Positions 34,374-42,196 of a stretch of DNA of 54,819 bases are shown here, piece by piece. Numbering within the stretch: position 1 is the stretch's first letter; each line of letters starts with the position of its first letter. Source of the DNA: Duganella lactea. GTDB taxonomy: Bacteria > Pseudomonadota > Gammaproteobacteria > Burkholderiales > Burkholderiaceae_D. The notes beneath the pieces were generated by a model. It was given only the letters and a program-made list of their open reading frames with translations, did not search any database and was not told where the DNA came from. The stretch is from positions 1 through 54,819 of the forward strand of contig NZ_WWCP01000038.1 of the NCBI RefSeq assembly GCF_009857505.1, in the 5' to 3' direction. A program made the position numbers and the translations under genes.

Positions 34374-37300
34374 CGGCCGCCGTCCGGCGTCACCACGAAG
34401 CGGTAACTGGCCGGCGCCAGCGGGATGCGGTACTTGACGTGCGGCCGCCCGTCCAGACTCCAGCCGGTATCGCCGCCGACACCCGCCTGCGCCATGTCGA
34501 TCAGGACGCTGCCATCACCGTGCGGCGCGATCTCGGAGCTTTTCCACTCGCCGCGCGGCCGCAGGTAAAGATCCTCATACGGGAACGGCAGCGCGTTGAA
34601 CGAGAACGGCTGGTCGGCGCTCACCTTCACGCCGCCCGTCGCGCCGGACAGCGCAAACCAGCGCACCTCCGTCTTGTTGCCGCTCTCCTGTGGGCGGATA
34701 TAGCCGTGATACTGATCCGCCAGCGGCCCCTGATACAACCCTAGCGGCGCGCCGGTCTTGCGGTCGGCATAGGATTCGTGCGGTCCGCGGCCATACCAGC
34801 GCAACTTGTCCAGCGCCGCCGGGCTGTCGAAGCGCAGGCCGAGACGCAGCGGATCGGGCAGGTCATCGCGCAGCGGCGTGAAGGTGGACTGCACTTCCAG
34901 CGCGCCGTCGCCGCGCATGCGGTAGATGTTCTGCCAGTGCGCCGCGCCGGCCCCAAAGCTGAACAGCACTTTCAGGCTGTCGCCCTGCACTTCCACCGAA
35001 CGCACCTTGCGGTTCTGGGTGAAGGTCTGCCACACCTTGTGGGTCTTGTCGACACCCGCGCCTTCGTCGTTGTCGATCAGGCCGCGCCAGAAGTTCGGGC
35101 TGCCGCCCGTCAGCACCGGCTGGCCGTTGACGCTGTAAGTCAGCAGGCCGGTATTGGCCGCCAGTTGCAGCACCGCCTTGCCGGCGCGAAGCTCATAACC
35201 ATCGCCAGCCTTCACGGGCTTGATCCACGCCGATGCGCCCACGGACGGCGCAGCCGCCGACAGCACAAACTGCGACCAACCGACGACCGCCCCCTGCGCG
35301 ACGCCATGCTCGGCCGCCTTGCTGCGCGCGCTGACCGTCAGCACCAGTTCTCCGCCCTTTGCCGACGTTGCGGCGGCCGGCAGCTTGACCGGCTGACGCG
35401 CGCCGGCGGCGGCGTTCGACGAGGCCAGCGCGCCTTGCGCCACCTGCACGCCGTCGCGCTCCAGCTTCCACTCCAGCGCCAGATGCGACAGATCGCGGAA
35501 ATCGTAGCGGTTCACCACCTCGACGGCGCCCTTGCGCGGATCACCCTCGAATACCACCGGCGAATACACTTTCTGCAGCTCGTAGTATTCCGGGTCCGGC
35601 GTGCGGTCGGAACGCAACACGCCATCACCGACCACGCTGCCGTCGCCGCGCTCCGGATTCACATCAAAGCCGGAAGCCCAGTAGCCGCGGCCCTTGTCGT
35701 CCTTGGCATACACACTCTGGTCCACCCAGTCCCACACAAAGCCGCCCTGCAATTTGCGGTGCGCGCGGATCACCTGCCAGTAGTCTTCCAGATTGCCCAG
35801 CGAGTTGCCCATGGCGTGCGCGTACTCGCACTGGATCATCGGCTGGCGGTAGGCCGGGTCCTGCGCGTAGTCGGCCATCTTCTCGATATCGTCATACATC
35901 GGCGCGTAGATATCGACGTAATCGTTCGGCTTGTGCACCTCGTTCAACGTGCCGTGGCCCAGGTAGCTGATCAAGCGGGATGGATCGTTCTTGCGTATCC
36001 ACGCCGCCGCGTTTTCGAAGTTGGGACCGGTGCCGGCCTCGTTCCCCAGCGACCAGAAGATAATCGACGGCGAGTTCTTGTCCCGCTCCACCATGCGCGA
36101 CACGCGGTCCAGGTGGGCGACGCGCCAGTGCGGCTTGTAGCCCAGTTGAATGGCGGCGCGGCCGGCGGCGTCCTTGGCCTTGTCGCCCCGCTCCATATAT
36201 TCGTGCGACTCGATGTCCGCCTCGTCCATCACATACAGGCCGTATTCGTCGGCCAGGTCGTACCAGCGCGGATCGTTAGGATAGTGCGAGGTGCGCACCG
36301 CGTTCACGTTGGCGCGCTTCATCAACTCGATATCCTGGCGCATGCTCTCCATCGACATCACGCGGTAGGTCTGCGGATCGTGCTCGTGGCGATTGACGCC
36401 CTTGATCATCACCCGCTTGCCATTGACGCGCACCTCGCCGTCCGCGATCTCCACGGTGCGGAAGCCGATGCGGCGCGCGGTGGCGGAAACCAGCTTGCCC
36501 TGCACGTCGAAGACCTCGACCAGCAAGGTGTAGAGTTTCGGCGTCTCCGCCGACCAGGGTTGCACCGCCGGAATCACGCCGCTCAGCGCCGCCTTGCGGT
36601 CGGCGCCCGGCGCGGCGCTGGTTTGCAGCACTTCGCGCTCGCCGTCCAGCACCGTGGCCTTGACCCGGACATCCGCCGGCGCGCCGGCGATATCGGCCAA
36701 CAGCGCAAAGCGGCCATCGCGATACGCCTTGTCCAGCGACGCCGTCACCTTGAAATCGCGCAGCCGCGTTTTCGGCTCGGCGTACAGATAAACGCTGCGC
36801 TCGATGCCGTTGACACGCCAGAAGTCCTGATCCTCCAGGTAGGAGCCATCGGCCCAGCGATACAGCTCGATAGCGATAACATTACGGCCCGGCTTAACGT
36901 ACTTGGTCAGATTGAATTCGGACGGCAGCTTGGAGTCTTCCGAATAGCCGACGCGCTGGCCGTTGACCCACACATAGTAGGCCGCGCCGGCGGCGCCGAT
37001 CTGCAGGAACACATCGCGCTCCTTCCAGTCGGCCGGCAGGTCGAAGTTGCGGCGATACGAGCCGACTTCATTGAGCTCATGCGGAATGAACGGCTCGTTG
37101 GCCGGGAAGGGATAAACGATGTTGGTGAAGATCGGCTTGCCGTAGCCCTGCGTTTGCAGCATGCCGGGCACCTGGATGCTGCCCCATTTGCTGACGTCAA
37201 ACGACGGCTGGAAAAAGTCCTTCGGCCGCGCCTCGGGATTGGCGGAATACGCGAAAGACCAGGTGCCGTCCAGCGACAGGTAATGGCGCGACGCCGCCTT

Positions 37301-37483
37301 GTCCCCGGCCAGCGCCAGCTGGCGCGACTCGAAATTGAAGAAGGTCGCCTTCATCGGCTCGCGGTTCACTTCCACCACTTCCGGCTGTTCCCACTCGGCC
37401 AGCGGCTGCGACGCCGCCATCAAAGGTTGTGGCAACACCAGTCCTGCGCTCAGCAGCGCCGCGGTCAACATGCGTAAATCCAT
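34370..37483 (-). CDS. Exported GH2 beta-galactosidase
   Basis: The 1037-residue product is a LacZ-type glycoside hydrolase family 2 enzyme that hydrolyses terminal beta-galactosides. The five-domain plan is visible: sugar-binding jelly roll (SYRRNFDLPADWKERDVFLQ), immunoglobulin-like domains, TIM barrel (IKGVNRHEHDP, VRTSHYPNDP) with acid/base Glu482 in SLGNEAGTG and nucleophile Glu553 in IQCEYAHAMGNS, and the C-terminal small-chain fold. Unlike E. coli LacZ it starts with a signal peptide (LTAALLSAGLVL, cleavage near residue 23), so it should act in the periplasm. No lacI or permease is nearby. An AGGAG site lies upstream of the ATG. Confidence 0.93.
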   Translation of the reverse strand: MDLRMLTAALLSAGLVLPQPLMAASQPLAEWEQPEVVEVNREPMKATFFNFESRQLALAGDKAASRHYLSLDGTWSFAYSANPEARPKDFFQPSFDVSKWGSIQVPGMLQTQGYGKPIFTNIVYPFPANEPFIPHELNEVGSYRRNFDLPADWKERDVFLQIGAAGAAYYVWVNGQRVGYSEDSKLPSEFNLTKYVKPGRNVIAIELYRWADGSYLEDQDFWRVNGIERSVYLYAEPKTRLRDFKVTASLDKAYRDGRFALLADIAGAPADVRVKATVLDGEREVLQTSAAPGADRKAALSGVIPAVQPWSAETPKLYTLLVEVFDVQGKLVSATARRIGFRTVEIADGEVRVNGKRVMIKGVNRHEHDPQTYRVMSMESMRQDIELMKRANVNAVRTSHYPNDPRWYDLADEYGLYVMDEADIESHEYMERGDKAKDAAGRAAIQLGYKPHWRVAHLDRVSRMVERDKNSPSIIFWSLGNEAGTGPNFENAAAWIRKNDPSRLISYLGHGTLNEVHKPNDYVDIYAPMYDDIEKMADYAQDPAYRQPMIQCEYAHAMGNSLGNLEDYWQVIRAHRKLQGGFVWDWVDQSVYAKDDKGRGYWASGFDVNPERGDGSVVGDGVLRSDRTPDPEYYELQKVYSPVVFEGDPRKGAVEVVNRYDFRDLSHLALEWKLERDGVQVAQGALASSNAAAGARQPVKLPAAATSAKGGELVLTVSARSKAAEHGVAQGAVVGWSQFVLSAAAPSVGASAWIKPVKAGDGYELRAGKAVLQLAANTGLLTYSVNGQPVLTGGSPNFWRGLIDNDEGAGVDKTHKVWQTFTQNRKVRSVEVQGDSLKVLFSFGAGAAHWQNIYRMRGDGALEVQSTFTPLRDDLPDPLRLGLRFDSPAALDKLRWYGRGPHESYADRKTGAPLGLYQGPLADQYHGYIRPQESGNKTEVRWFALSGATGGVKVSADQPFSFNALPFPYEDLYLRPRGEWKSSEIAPHGDGSVLIDMAQAGVGGDTGWSLDGRPHVKYRIPLAPASYRFVVTPDGGR

Positions 37484-37535
37484 TGTATCTCCTCTTATTT
37501 GTTATTCCGTCATTGCGATATAAGCAACGCGACCG

Positions 37536-37564
37536 ATTATACGAGTCTTTCTACGCCTGAACTA
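37536..37564 (-). promoter_or_regulatory. Possible promoter of the beta-galactosidase gene
   Basis: A perfect TATAAT -10 on the minus strand (37536-37541) lies about 55 bp upstream of the lacZ ATG. At 17-bp spacing the -35 is TAGTTC, a poor match, so an activator may be needed. Confidence 0.4.
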
Positions 37565-37634
37565 GCCTTAAGCGGAGTTGCGGGGCGCCGACGCCGTCTC
37601 TAGTATCGATACATCATTGGATTTGGAGGTTTAT

Positions 37635-38597
37635 ATGTCCGCATCCCCACGCCGCCTGCTGGCGGCTCTGCTGCTGGTCTGTGCCGGCATCGTCCACGCC
37701 GCCGCGCCGCTGGCCAAAACCCAGGCGCCCGGCTACTACCGCACCGTGTTGGGCGATTTTGAGGTCACCGCTTTGTCCGACGGCACCCATCCATTCCCGG
37801 TGGATACCGTGATGACCAACATCACCCAGCAGCAGGCCCTGCGCGACCTGGCCGAAGTCGATCTGACACTGCCGGTGCAAGGCTCGATCAACGCCTTCCT
37901 GATCAACACCGGCAGCAAGCTGATCCTGATCGACAGCGGCGCCGGCGCGCTGTACGGCCCGTGCTGCGGAAAGCTGCTCTCGCACTTGCGCGCGGCCGGC
38001 TACCAGCCGGAGCAAGTCGACGACCTCTACCTCACGCACCTGCACAAGGACCACGCCGGCGGCATCATGGCGCAAGGCGCGGCGGTGTTCCCGAACGCGG
38101 TGCTACACCTGTCGCAAGCCGAGGCCGACTACTGGCTCACCCCGGCCAACAAGGCCAAGGCGCCCGACTTCCTGTCGACCTTCTTCGACGCCGCCCGAGC
38201 CGCCGTCGCGCCGTACCAGGCCGCCGGCCACTACCAGCCCTATAAAAACTTCGGCCAGCTTGCGCCGGGCATTGAAGCCCTGCCCGCCCCCGGCCACACG
38301 CCCGGCCACGCCGCCTATCTGATCACCAGCAAGACCCAGCAACTGCTGGTATGGGGCGATATCGTCCACGTCGCCGGCATTCAGTTCCCGCACCCGAGCG
38401 CCACCGTCAAGTACGACAGCAGCGCGCCGGACGCGCAATCCACGCGCGCCAGGCTGCTGCAACTGGTCACGCAAAAGCAGTTGACCGTGGCCGCCGCCCA
38501 TATCGCCTTCCCCGGCCTGGGCCACATCCGCCGGCACAAGGGCGAATACGAATGGCTGCCGCTTAACTATGACGAGTCGTCCGCAAGTCAGCCCTAA
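37635..38597 (+). CDS. Exported metallo-beta-lactamase-fold hydrolase
   Basis: The 320-residue product has a signal peptide (LLAALLLVCAGIVHA, cleavage near Ala22) and an MBL fold. The metal motif is THLHKDH (His135, His137, Asp139, His140), followed by HTPGH and a WGDIVH segment. The layout matches the secreted MBL hydrolases annotated as quorum-quenching lactonase-like or subclass B3-like proteins, but nothing shows it is a beta-lactamase. The start is the ATG with GGAGG 6 bases upstream; an in-frame ATG 19 codons earlier would spoil the signal peptide. It diverges from lacZ. Confidence 0.85.
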   Translation: MSASPRRLLAALLLVCAGIVHAAAPLAKTQAPGYYRTVLGDFEVTALSDGTHPFPVDTVMTNITQQQALRDLAEVDLTLPVQGSINAFLINTGSKLILIDSGAGALYGPCCGKLLSHLRAAGYQPEQVDDLYLTHLHKDHAGGIMAQGAAVFPNAVLHLSQAEADYWLTPANKAKAPDFLSTFFDAARAAVAPYQAAGHYQPYKNFGQLAPGIEALPAPGHTPGHAAYLITSKTQQLLVWGDIVHVAGIQFPHPSATVKYDSSAPDAQSTRARLLQLVTQKQLTVAAAHIAFPGLGHIRRHKGEYEWLPLNYDESSASQP

Positions 38598-38698
38598 GTG
38601 ATAGTCCACGCATAGCCGACCTTTTGACAGGGGTGTTTCTATCGTGCGCTGCTTACACTGTTCTGTGCAGCATTCACTCACTCACACAGGAGCACCTC

Positions 38699-39541
38699 AT
38701 GTCGAATAGCAAACTGACCGTCGATAGCGTCATCGTGGAAGATGGCACCCGCATTCACTTCAAGGATTGGGGCACCGGCCCGGCTGTCGTCTTCAGCCAC
38801 GGCTGGCCGCTGCAGGGCGGCGCCTGGGAAGACCAGATGACTTTCCTGGCCAGCCAGGGCTACCGCGTGATCGCCCACGACCGCCGTGGCCACGGCCTGT
38901 CGAGCCAGCCGTGGGGCGGCAACGACATGGACACCTACGCCGACGACCTGGCCACGCTGCTGACCGCGCTGGACATCAAGGACGCCACGCTGGTCGGCCA
39001 TTCCACCGGCGGCGGCGAAGTGGCGCGCTATATCGGCCGTCACGGCAGCGCGCGCATCAAGAAAGCGGTGCTGGTCGGTGCCGTGCCGCCGCAGATGGTC
39101 AAGTCGCCCAGCAATCCGGATGGCCTGCCGATGTCAGTATTCGACGGCATCCGCGACGGCGTGCTGAACGACCGTTCGCAGTTCTTCAAGGACCTCACCA
39201 TGCCGTTCTACGGCTACAACCGTCCGGGCGCCAAGGAATCGCAGGGCGTGCGCGATACCTTCTGGTTACAAGGCATGCAGTGCGGCATCAAGAACGCCTA
39301 TGACTGCATCAAGCAGTTCTCAGAAACCGACTTCACCGAAGACCTGAAGAAAATCGACGTGCCGACGCTGATCGTGCACGGCGACGACGACCAGATCGTG
39401 CCGATAGGCGCCTCGGCGCACGCCGCTGTCAAGCTGGTCAAGAATGCCACGCTGAAGGTGTATCCAGGCGCGCCGCACGGCCTGCCGACCACCCACAAGC
39501 ACCAGCTCAACGCCGATCTGCTGGCCTTCCTCAAGGCCTGA
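38699..39541 (+). CDS. Alpha/beta hydrolase, non-haem chloroperoxidase type
   Basis: The 280-residue product is an alpha/beta hydrolase of the cofactor-free haloperoxidase/esterase group. The nucleophile elbow is GHSTGG (Ser102), the acid lies in HGDDDQIVP (residues 227-235), and His260 is in APHGL; the oxyanion-hole stretch FSHGWPL is near residues 32-38. Such enzymes hydrolyse esters and can form peracids from acetate and peroxide. There is no signal peptide. An AGGAG site precedes the ATG; an in-frame ATG 25 codons upstream was rejected for lack of such a site. Confidence 0.9.
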   Translation: MSNSKLTVDSVIVEDGTRIHFKDWGTGPAVVFSHGWPLQGGAWEDQMTFLASQGYRVIAHDRRGHGLSSQPWGGNDMDTYADDLATLLTALDIKDATLVGHSTGGGEVARYIGRHGSARIKKAVLVGAVPPQMVKSPSNPDGLPMSVFDGIRDGVLNDRSQFFKDLTMPFYGYNRPGAKESQGVRDTFWLQGMQCGIKNAYDCIKQFSETDFTEDLKKIDVPTLIVHGDDDQIVPIGASAHAAVKLVKNATLKVYPGAPHGLPTTHKHQLNADLLAFLKA

Positions 39542-39656
39542 CGACCGCGCCGGAGCGACTAACCCGATCGGGTGAGTCGCTTCCTGCAAATCTGCCGTAT
39601 GTCGCCGCGGCGGGCATTCCTGCATGATGCGTATGACACCATCAAAGGAATACCGT

Positions 39657-40397
39657 ATGGCCAGCACCAAGCCCATCCCCGACCTGCGACCGGCGCGCCT
39701 CAACGCGCTGGGCGCGTTCGCCGCGTCCATCGCGCACGAAGTGAAGCAGCCGCTGGCCGCCGTCGCGCTGAACGCGCAAGCCTGCATGAAGTGGCTGGAG
39801 CAGGACCCGCCGCAACTCGATCGGGCCCGCGCCGCCCTCGGCGTGGTGCTGCAGGCGAGCGTGGCGGCGGCGTCCATGGTGCGTAGCCTGGACGGCATGG
39901 CGCGTCAGGCGGCGCCGGAACGCGGCCCCGTCATCGTTGACGACATGCTGCGCGATGTGCTGCAACTGCTGCGCGCGGAACTGCGCCAGCAGCGCGTGAC
40001 GCTGACCGAGGCGTTGTCGCTCGACCTGTATCAGCTCAACGCCGACCGCGTGCAGCTGATGCAGGTGATCATGAATCTGGTGCTGAACGCCATCGAGGCG
40101 ATGCGCGATATGCACGACCGGCCACGCGCGCTGCAACTGCGCTCGGCACAGCTGAACGGCACGCTACGCATCAGCATCGCCGACAGCGGCCCCGGCATTC
40201 CGCCGGCGCTGACCGAGCGCGTCTACGAACCATTGTTTTCCACCAAGCCGGGCGGCACCGGCATGGGCCTGGCGATCTGCCGCGACATCATCCAGGCCCA
40301 TGGCGGCCAGCTGTGGAGCGAGGCCGCCCAGCCGCAAGGCACCGTTTTCCATCTCAGTTTCAAGGAGTACACCCTATGGACCCCATCTCGATCCTGA
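39657..40397 (+). CDS. Minimal cytoplasmic sensor histidine kinase
   Basis: The 246-residue product is nearly all kinase core. The phospho-acceptor His27 in SIAHEVKQPLAAV comes almost at the N-terminus, followed by a dimerisation helix pair, N box (MNLVLNAIEAM), G1 (IADSGPGIP) and G2 (GTGMGLAIC). No membrane segment or input domain is present, so it must sense through a partner or through another input to its catalytic core. The start is the ATG preceded by AAAGGA; earlier in-frame ATGs lack a site. It overlaps the NarL-type regulator by 22 bp, so the pair is co-translated. The type resembles the C-terminal halves of FixL/DctB-like kinases. Confidence 0.88.
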   Translation: MASTKPIPDLRPARLNALGAFAASIAHEVKQPLAAVALNAQACMKWLEQDPPQLDRARAALGVVLQASVAAASMVRSLDGMARQAAPERGPVIVDDMLRDVLQLLRAELRQQRVTLTEALSLDLYQLNADRVQLMQVIMNLVLNAIEAMRDMHDRPRALQLRSAQLNGTLRISIADSGPGIPPALTERVYEPLFSTKPGGTGMGLAICRDIIQAHGGQLWSEAAQPQGTVFHLSFKEYTLWTPSRS

Positions 40398-40999
40398 TCG
40401 CGGACGATCATCCCCTGATACTGGCGGGCCTGAGCTCGCTGCTGGGCGCGATGCCCGAGTTCCGGCTACTGGCGCAGGCCACCGACGGCGCGCAGGCGGT
40501 GGCGCTGTACCGGCAGCACCGTCCGGACGTGGTCATCATGGACCTCAGCATGCCGCTCCTGAACGGCGTCGAGGCCATCGAACAGATCCGCGCGGAGGAC
40601 GCCAGCGCCAGCATCGTCATCCTCACCACGTACCAGGGTGACGAAGACGTGTACCGCGGCCTGCGCGCCGGCGCCAAAGCCTATCTGCTGAAAGACGCCG
40701 CCTCCGAGCAGTTGGTCGATTGCCTGCGCACCGTGGCCGCCGGCCAGCAATATCTGCCGGAAGCGGTCGCCAGCAAGCTGGCCGAACGCAAGGCCAGCAG
40801 CCAGCTGTCGCGCCGCGAGCTGGACATCCTCGCCCACCTGGCGACCGGCAAGAGCAACAAGATGATCGCGCGCAGCGCCGACATCGAAGTCGGCACGGTG
40901 AAATTCCACGTCAATAACATCTTGGCCAAGCTCAACGTTGCAAGCCGCACCGAGGCCGCCACGGTGGCGGCCCGGCGCGGCTTGCTCAGCGTGTTCTGA
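40376..40999 (+). CDS. NarL/FixJ-family response regulator
   Basis: The 207-residue product has an N-terminal REC domain with acidic pair Asp10-Asp11, phospho-acceptor Asp56 in VVIMDLSMPLL and the conserved Lys in AYLLKDA, then a LuxR-type helix-turn-helix (about 142-200; SRRELDILAHLATGKSNKMIA). It should be a DNA-binding regulator driven by the overlapping kinase. The ATG lies inside the kinase gene, preceded by AAGGAG. Targets may include the flanking hydrolase and YcaC-like genes, but this is only inference from position. Confidence 0.92.
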   Translation: MDPISILIADDHPLILAGLSSLLGAMPEFRLLAQATDGAQAVALYRQHRPDVVIMDLSMPLLNGVEAIEQIRAEDASASIVILTTYQGDEDVYRGLRAGAKAYLLKDAASEQLVDCLRTVAAGQQYLPEAVASKLAERKASSQLSRRELDILAHLATGKSNKMIARSADIEVGTVKFHVNNILAKLNVASRTEAATVAARRGLLSVF

Positions 41000-41014
41000 T
41001 GCTTTATTGGCTGA

Positions 41015-41704
41015 TTACTTGTTGGCGGCCACCGGCGCCAGCGTTTCGTGCTGGGTGGTGACGCGCTGCGGCGCCTTGTGCACCATGGTGTAAGCGTAGT
41101 CCACGCCCATGCCGTAGGCGCCCGAGTGCTCGCGCGCGATGGCCATGACGGCATCGTAGGTGTCGCGGCGAGCCCAGTCGCGCTGCCATTCCAGCAGCAC
41201 CTGCTGCCAGGTCACCGGCACCACGCCGGCCTGCACCATGCGCGCCATGGCCTGGTCGTGGGCTTCTTTCGAGGTGCCGCCGGACGCGTCGGCCACCATG
41301 TAGATTTCGTAGTCGCCTTCCAGCATCGCGCACAGCGCGAAGGTGGTGTTGCAGACTTCGGTCCACAGGCCGGCCACGACCACTTTCTTCTTGCCGTTGG
41401 CTTTCAGCGCGTCACGGACTTTCTGGTCGTCCCACGAGTTCATCGAGGTGCGTTCCAGGATTTCCTTGCCTGGGAACACGTCCAGCAGTTCCGGGTAGGT
41501 GTAGCCCGAGAACGCCTCGGATTCCACGGTGGTGATGGTGGTCGGAATGTTGAACACCTTGGCGGCCTTGGCCAGACCAACGGTGTTGTTCTTCAACACC
41601 TGACGGTCGATCGACTGCACGCCGAACGCCATTTGCGGCTGGTGATCGATGATGATCAGCTGGCTGTTTTGCGGCGTCAGGACTTCTAATTTCGGGTTGC
41701 TCAT
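41015..41704 (-). CDS. Isochorismatase-family hydrolase, YcaC-like
   Basis: The 229-residue cytoplasmic protein is a cysteine hydrolase of the isochorismatase superfamily. The catalytic Asp20 (LIIIDHQPQ) and Cys118 (TEVCNTTF) are present, and the ERTSMNSWDD stretch is like YcaC. YcaC-like enzymes form octamers; their substrate is unsettled. It converges on the NarL-type regulator gene with 15 bp between stop codons. The C-terminus continues for about 40 residues beyond the usual YcaC length. Confidence 0.85.
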   Translation of the reverse strand: MSNPKLEVLTPQNSQLIIIDHQPQMAFGVQSIDRQVLKNNTVGLAKAAKVFNIPTTITTVESEAFSGYTYPELLDVFPGKEILERTSMNSWDDQKVRDALKANGKKKVVVAGLWTEVCNTTFALCAMLEGDYEIYMVADASGGTSKEAHDQAMARMVQAGVVPVTWQQVLLEWQRDWARRDTYDAVMAIAREHSGAYGMGVDYAYTMVHKAPQRVTTQHETLAPVAANK

Positions 41705-41820
41705 GATGGGTTTCCATATGGTGTAAAAGGAACCGTCATCTTAGGCGGCGAGCGCGCCAAAAACTACTCATCTAAATATAGGCTGGTCGCGCGCCGCGCC
41801 TCTGCTAAGATGGAACGACC

Positions 41821-42192
41821 ATGAAAACACAACTCACCGAACTGACGCGCGCACTGCGCGACCTGCACAAACAATTGATCCATCTGGAAACCCAGTACTT
41901 CGGCGCCGTTGGCAGCCCGCTGGAGCATTTGCAGCTGATCACCAACCACCCGCATTTCGCCTGGCTGCAAAAGCTGTCCGGCCTGATGACCCAGCTCGAC
42001 GAGCGCCTGGACGACCCGGAACCGGTGACGCCGCTGGAAGCCAAGGCGTTCCGCCAGTCACTGGAAATGCTGATCGGTCCGTGCGAGGAAGGCGACCAGG
42101 CGTTCCGCGCCAAGTACAACGCGCTGCTGCACGACGGCCCGGAACTGGTGATGGCGCACGGCGCCGTGCGCAAGCTGCTGGCCGGGATCTGA
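41821..42192 (+). CDS. Small helical protein of unknown function
   Basis: This 123-residue protein matches no family I can name. It begins TQLTELTRALRDLHKQLI and is predicted to be almost all helical, with a long amphipathic N-terminal helix; there is no signal or membrane segment. The C-terminal half has GPCEEGDQAFRAKYN and a single Cys. It reads as a well-formed gene with coding use like its neighbours and ends 4 bp from the convergent propeller kinase. The ATG follows closely on an AAGATGG stretch; no strong ribosome-binding site is seen. Confidence 0.7.
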   Translation: MKTQLTELTRALRDLHKQLIHLETQYFGAVGSPLEHLQLITNHPHFAWLQKLSGLMTQLDERLDDPEPVTPLEAKAFRQSLEMLIGPCEEGDQAFRAKYNALLHDGPELVMAHGAVRKLLAGI

Positions 42193-42196
42193 GGCC

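Noticed and set aside
37635..38597. Beta-lactamase resistance gene
   Set aside because: The MBL fold and metal motif are shared by many hydrolases; nothing shows lactam activity.
38624..38658. Promoter with TTGACA before the haloperoxidase gene
   Set aside because: The only -10-like element is 23 bp away, outside normal spacing.
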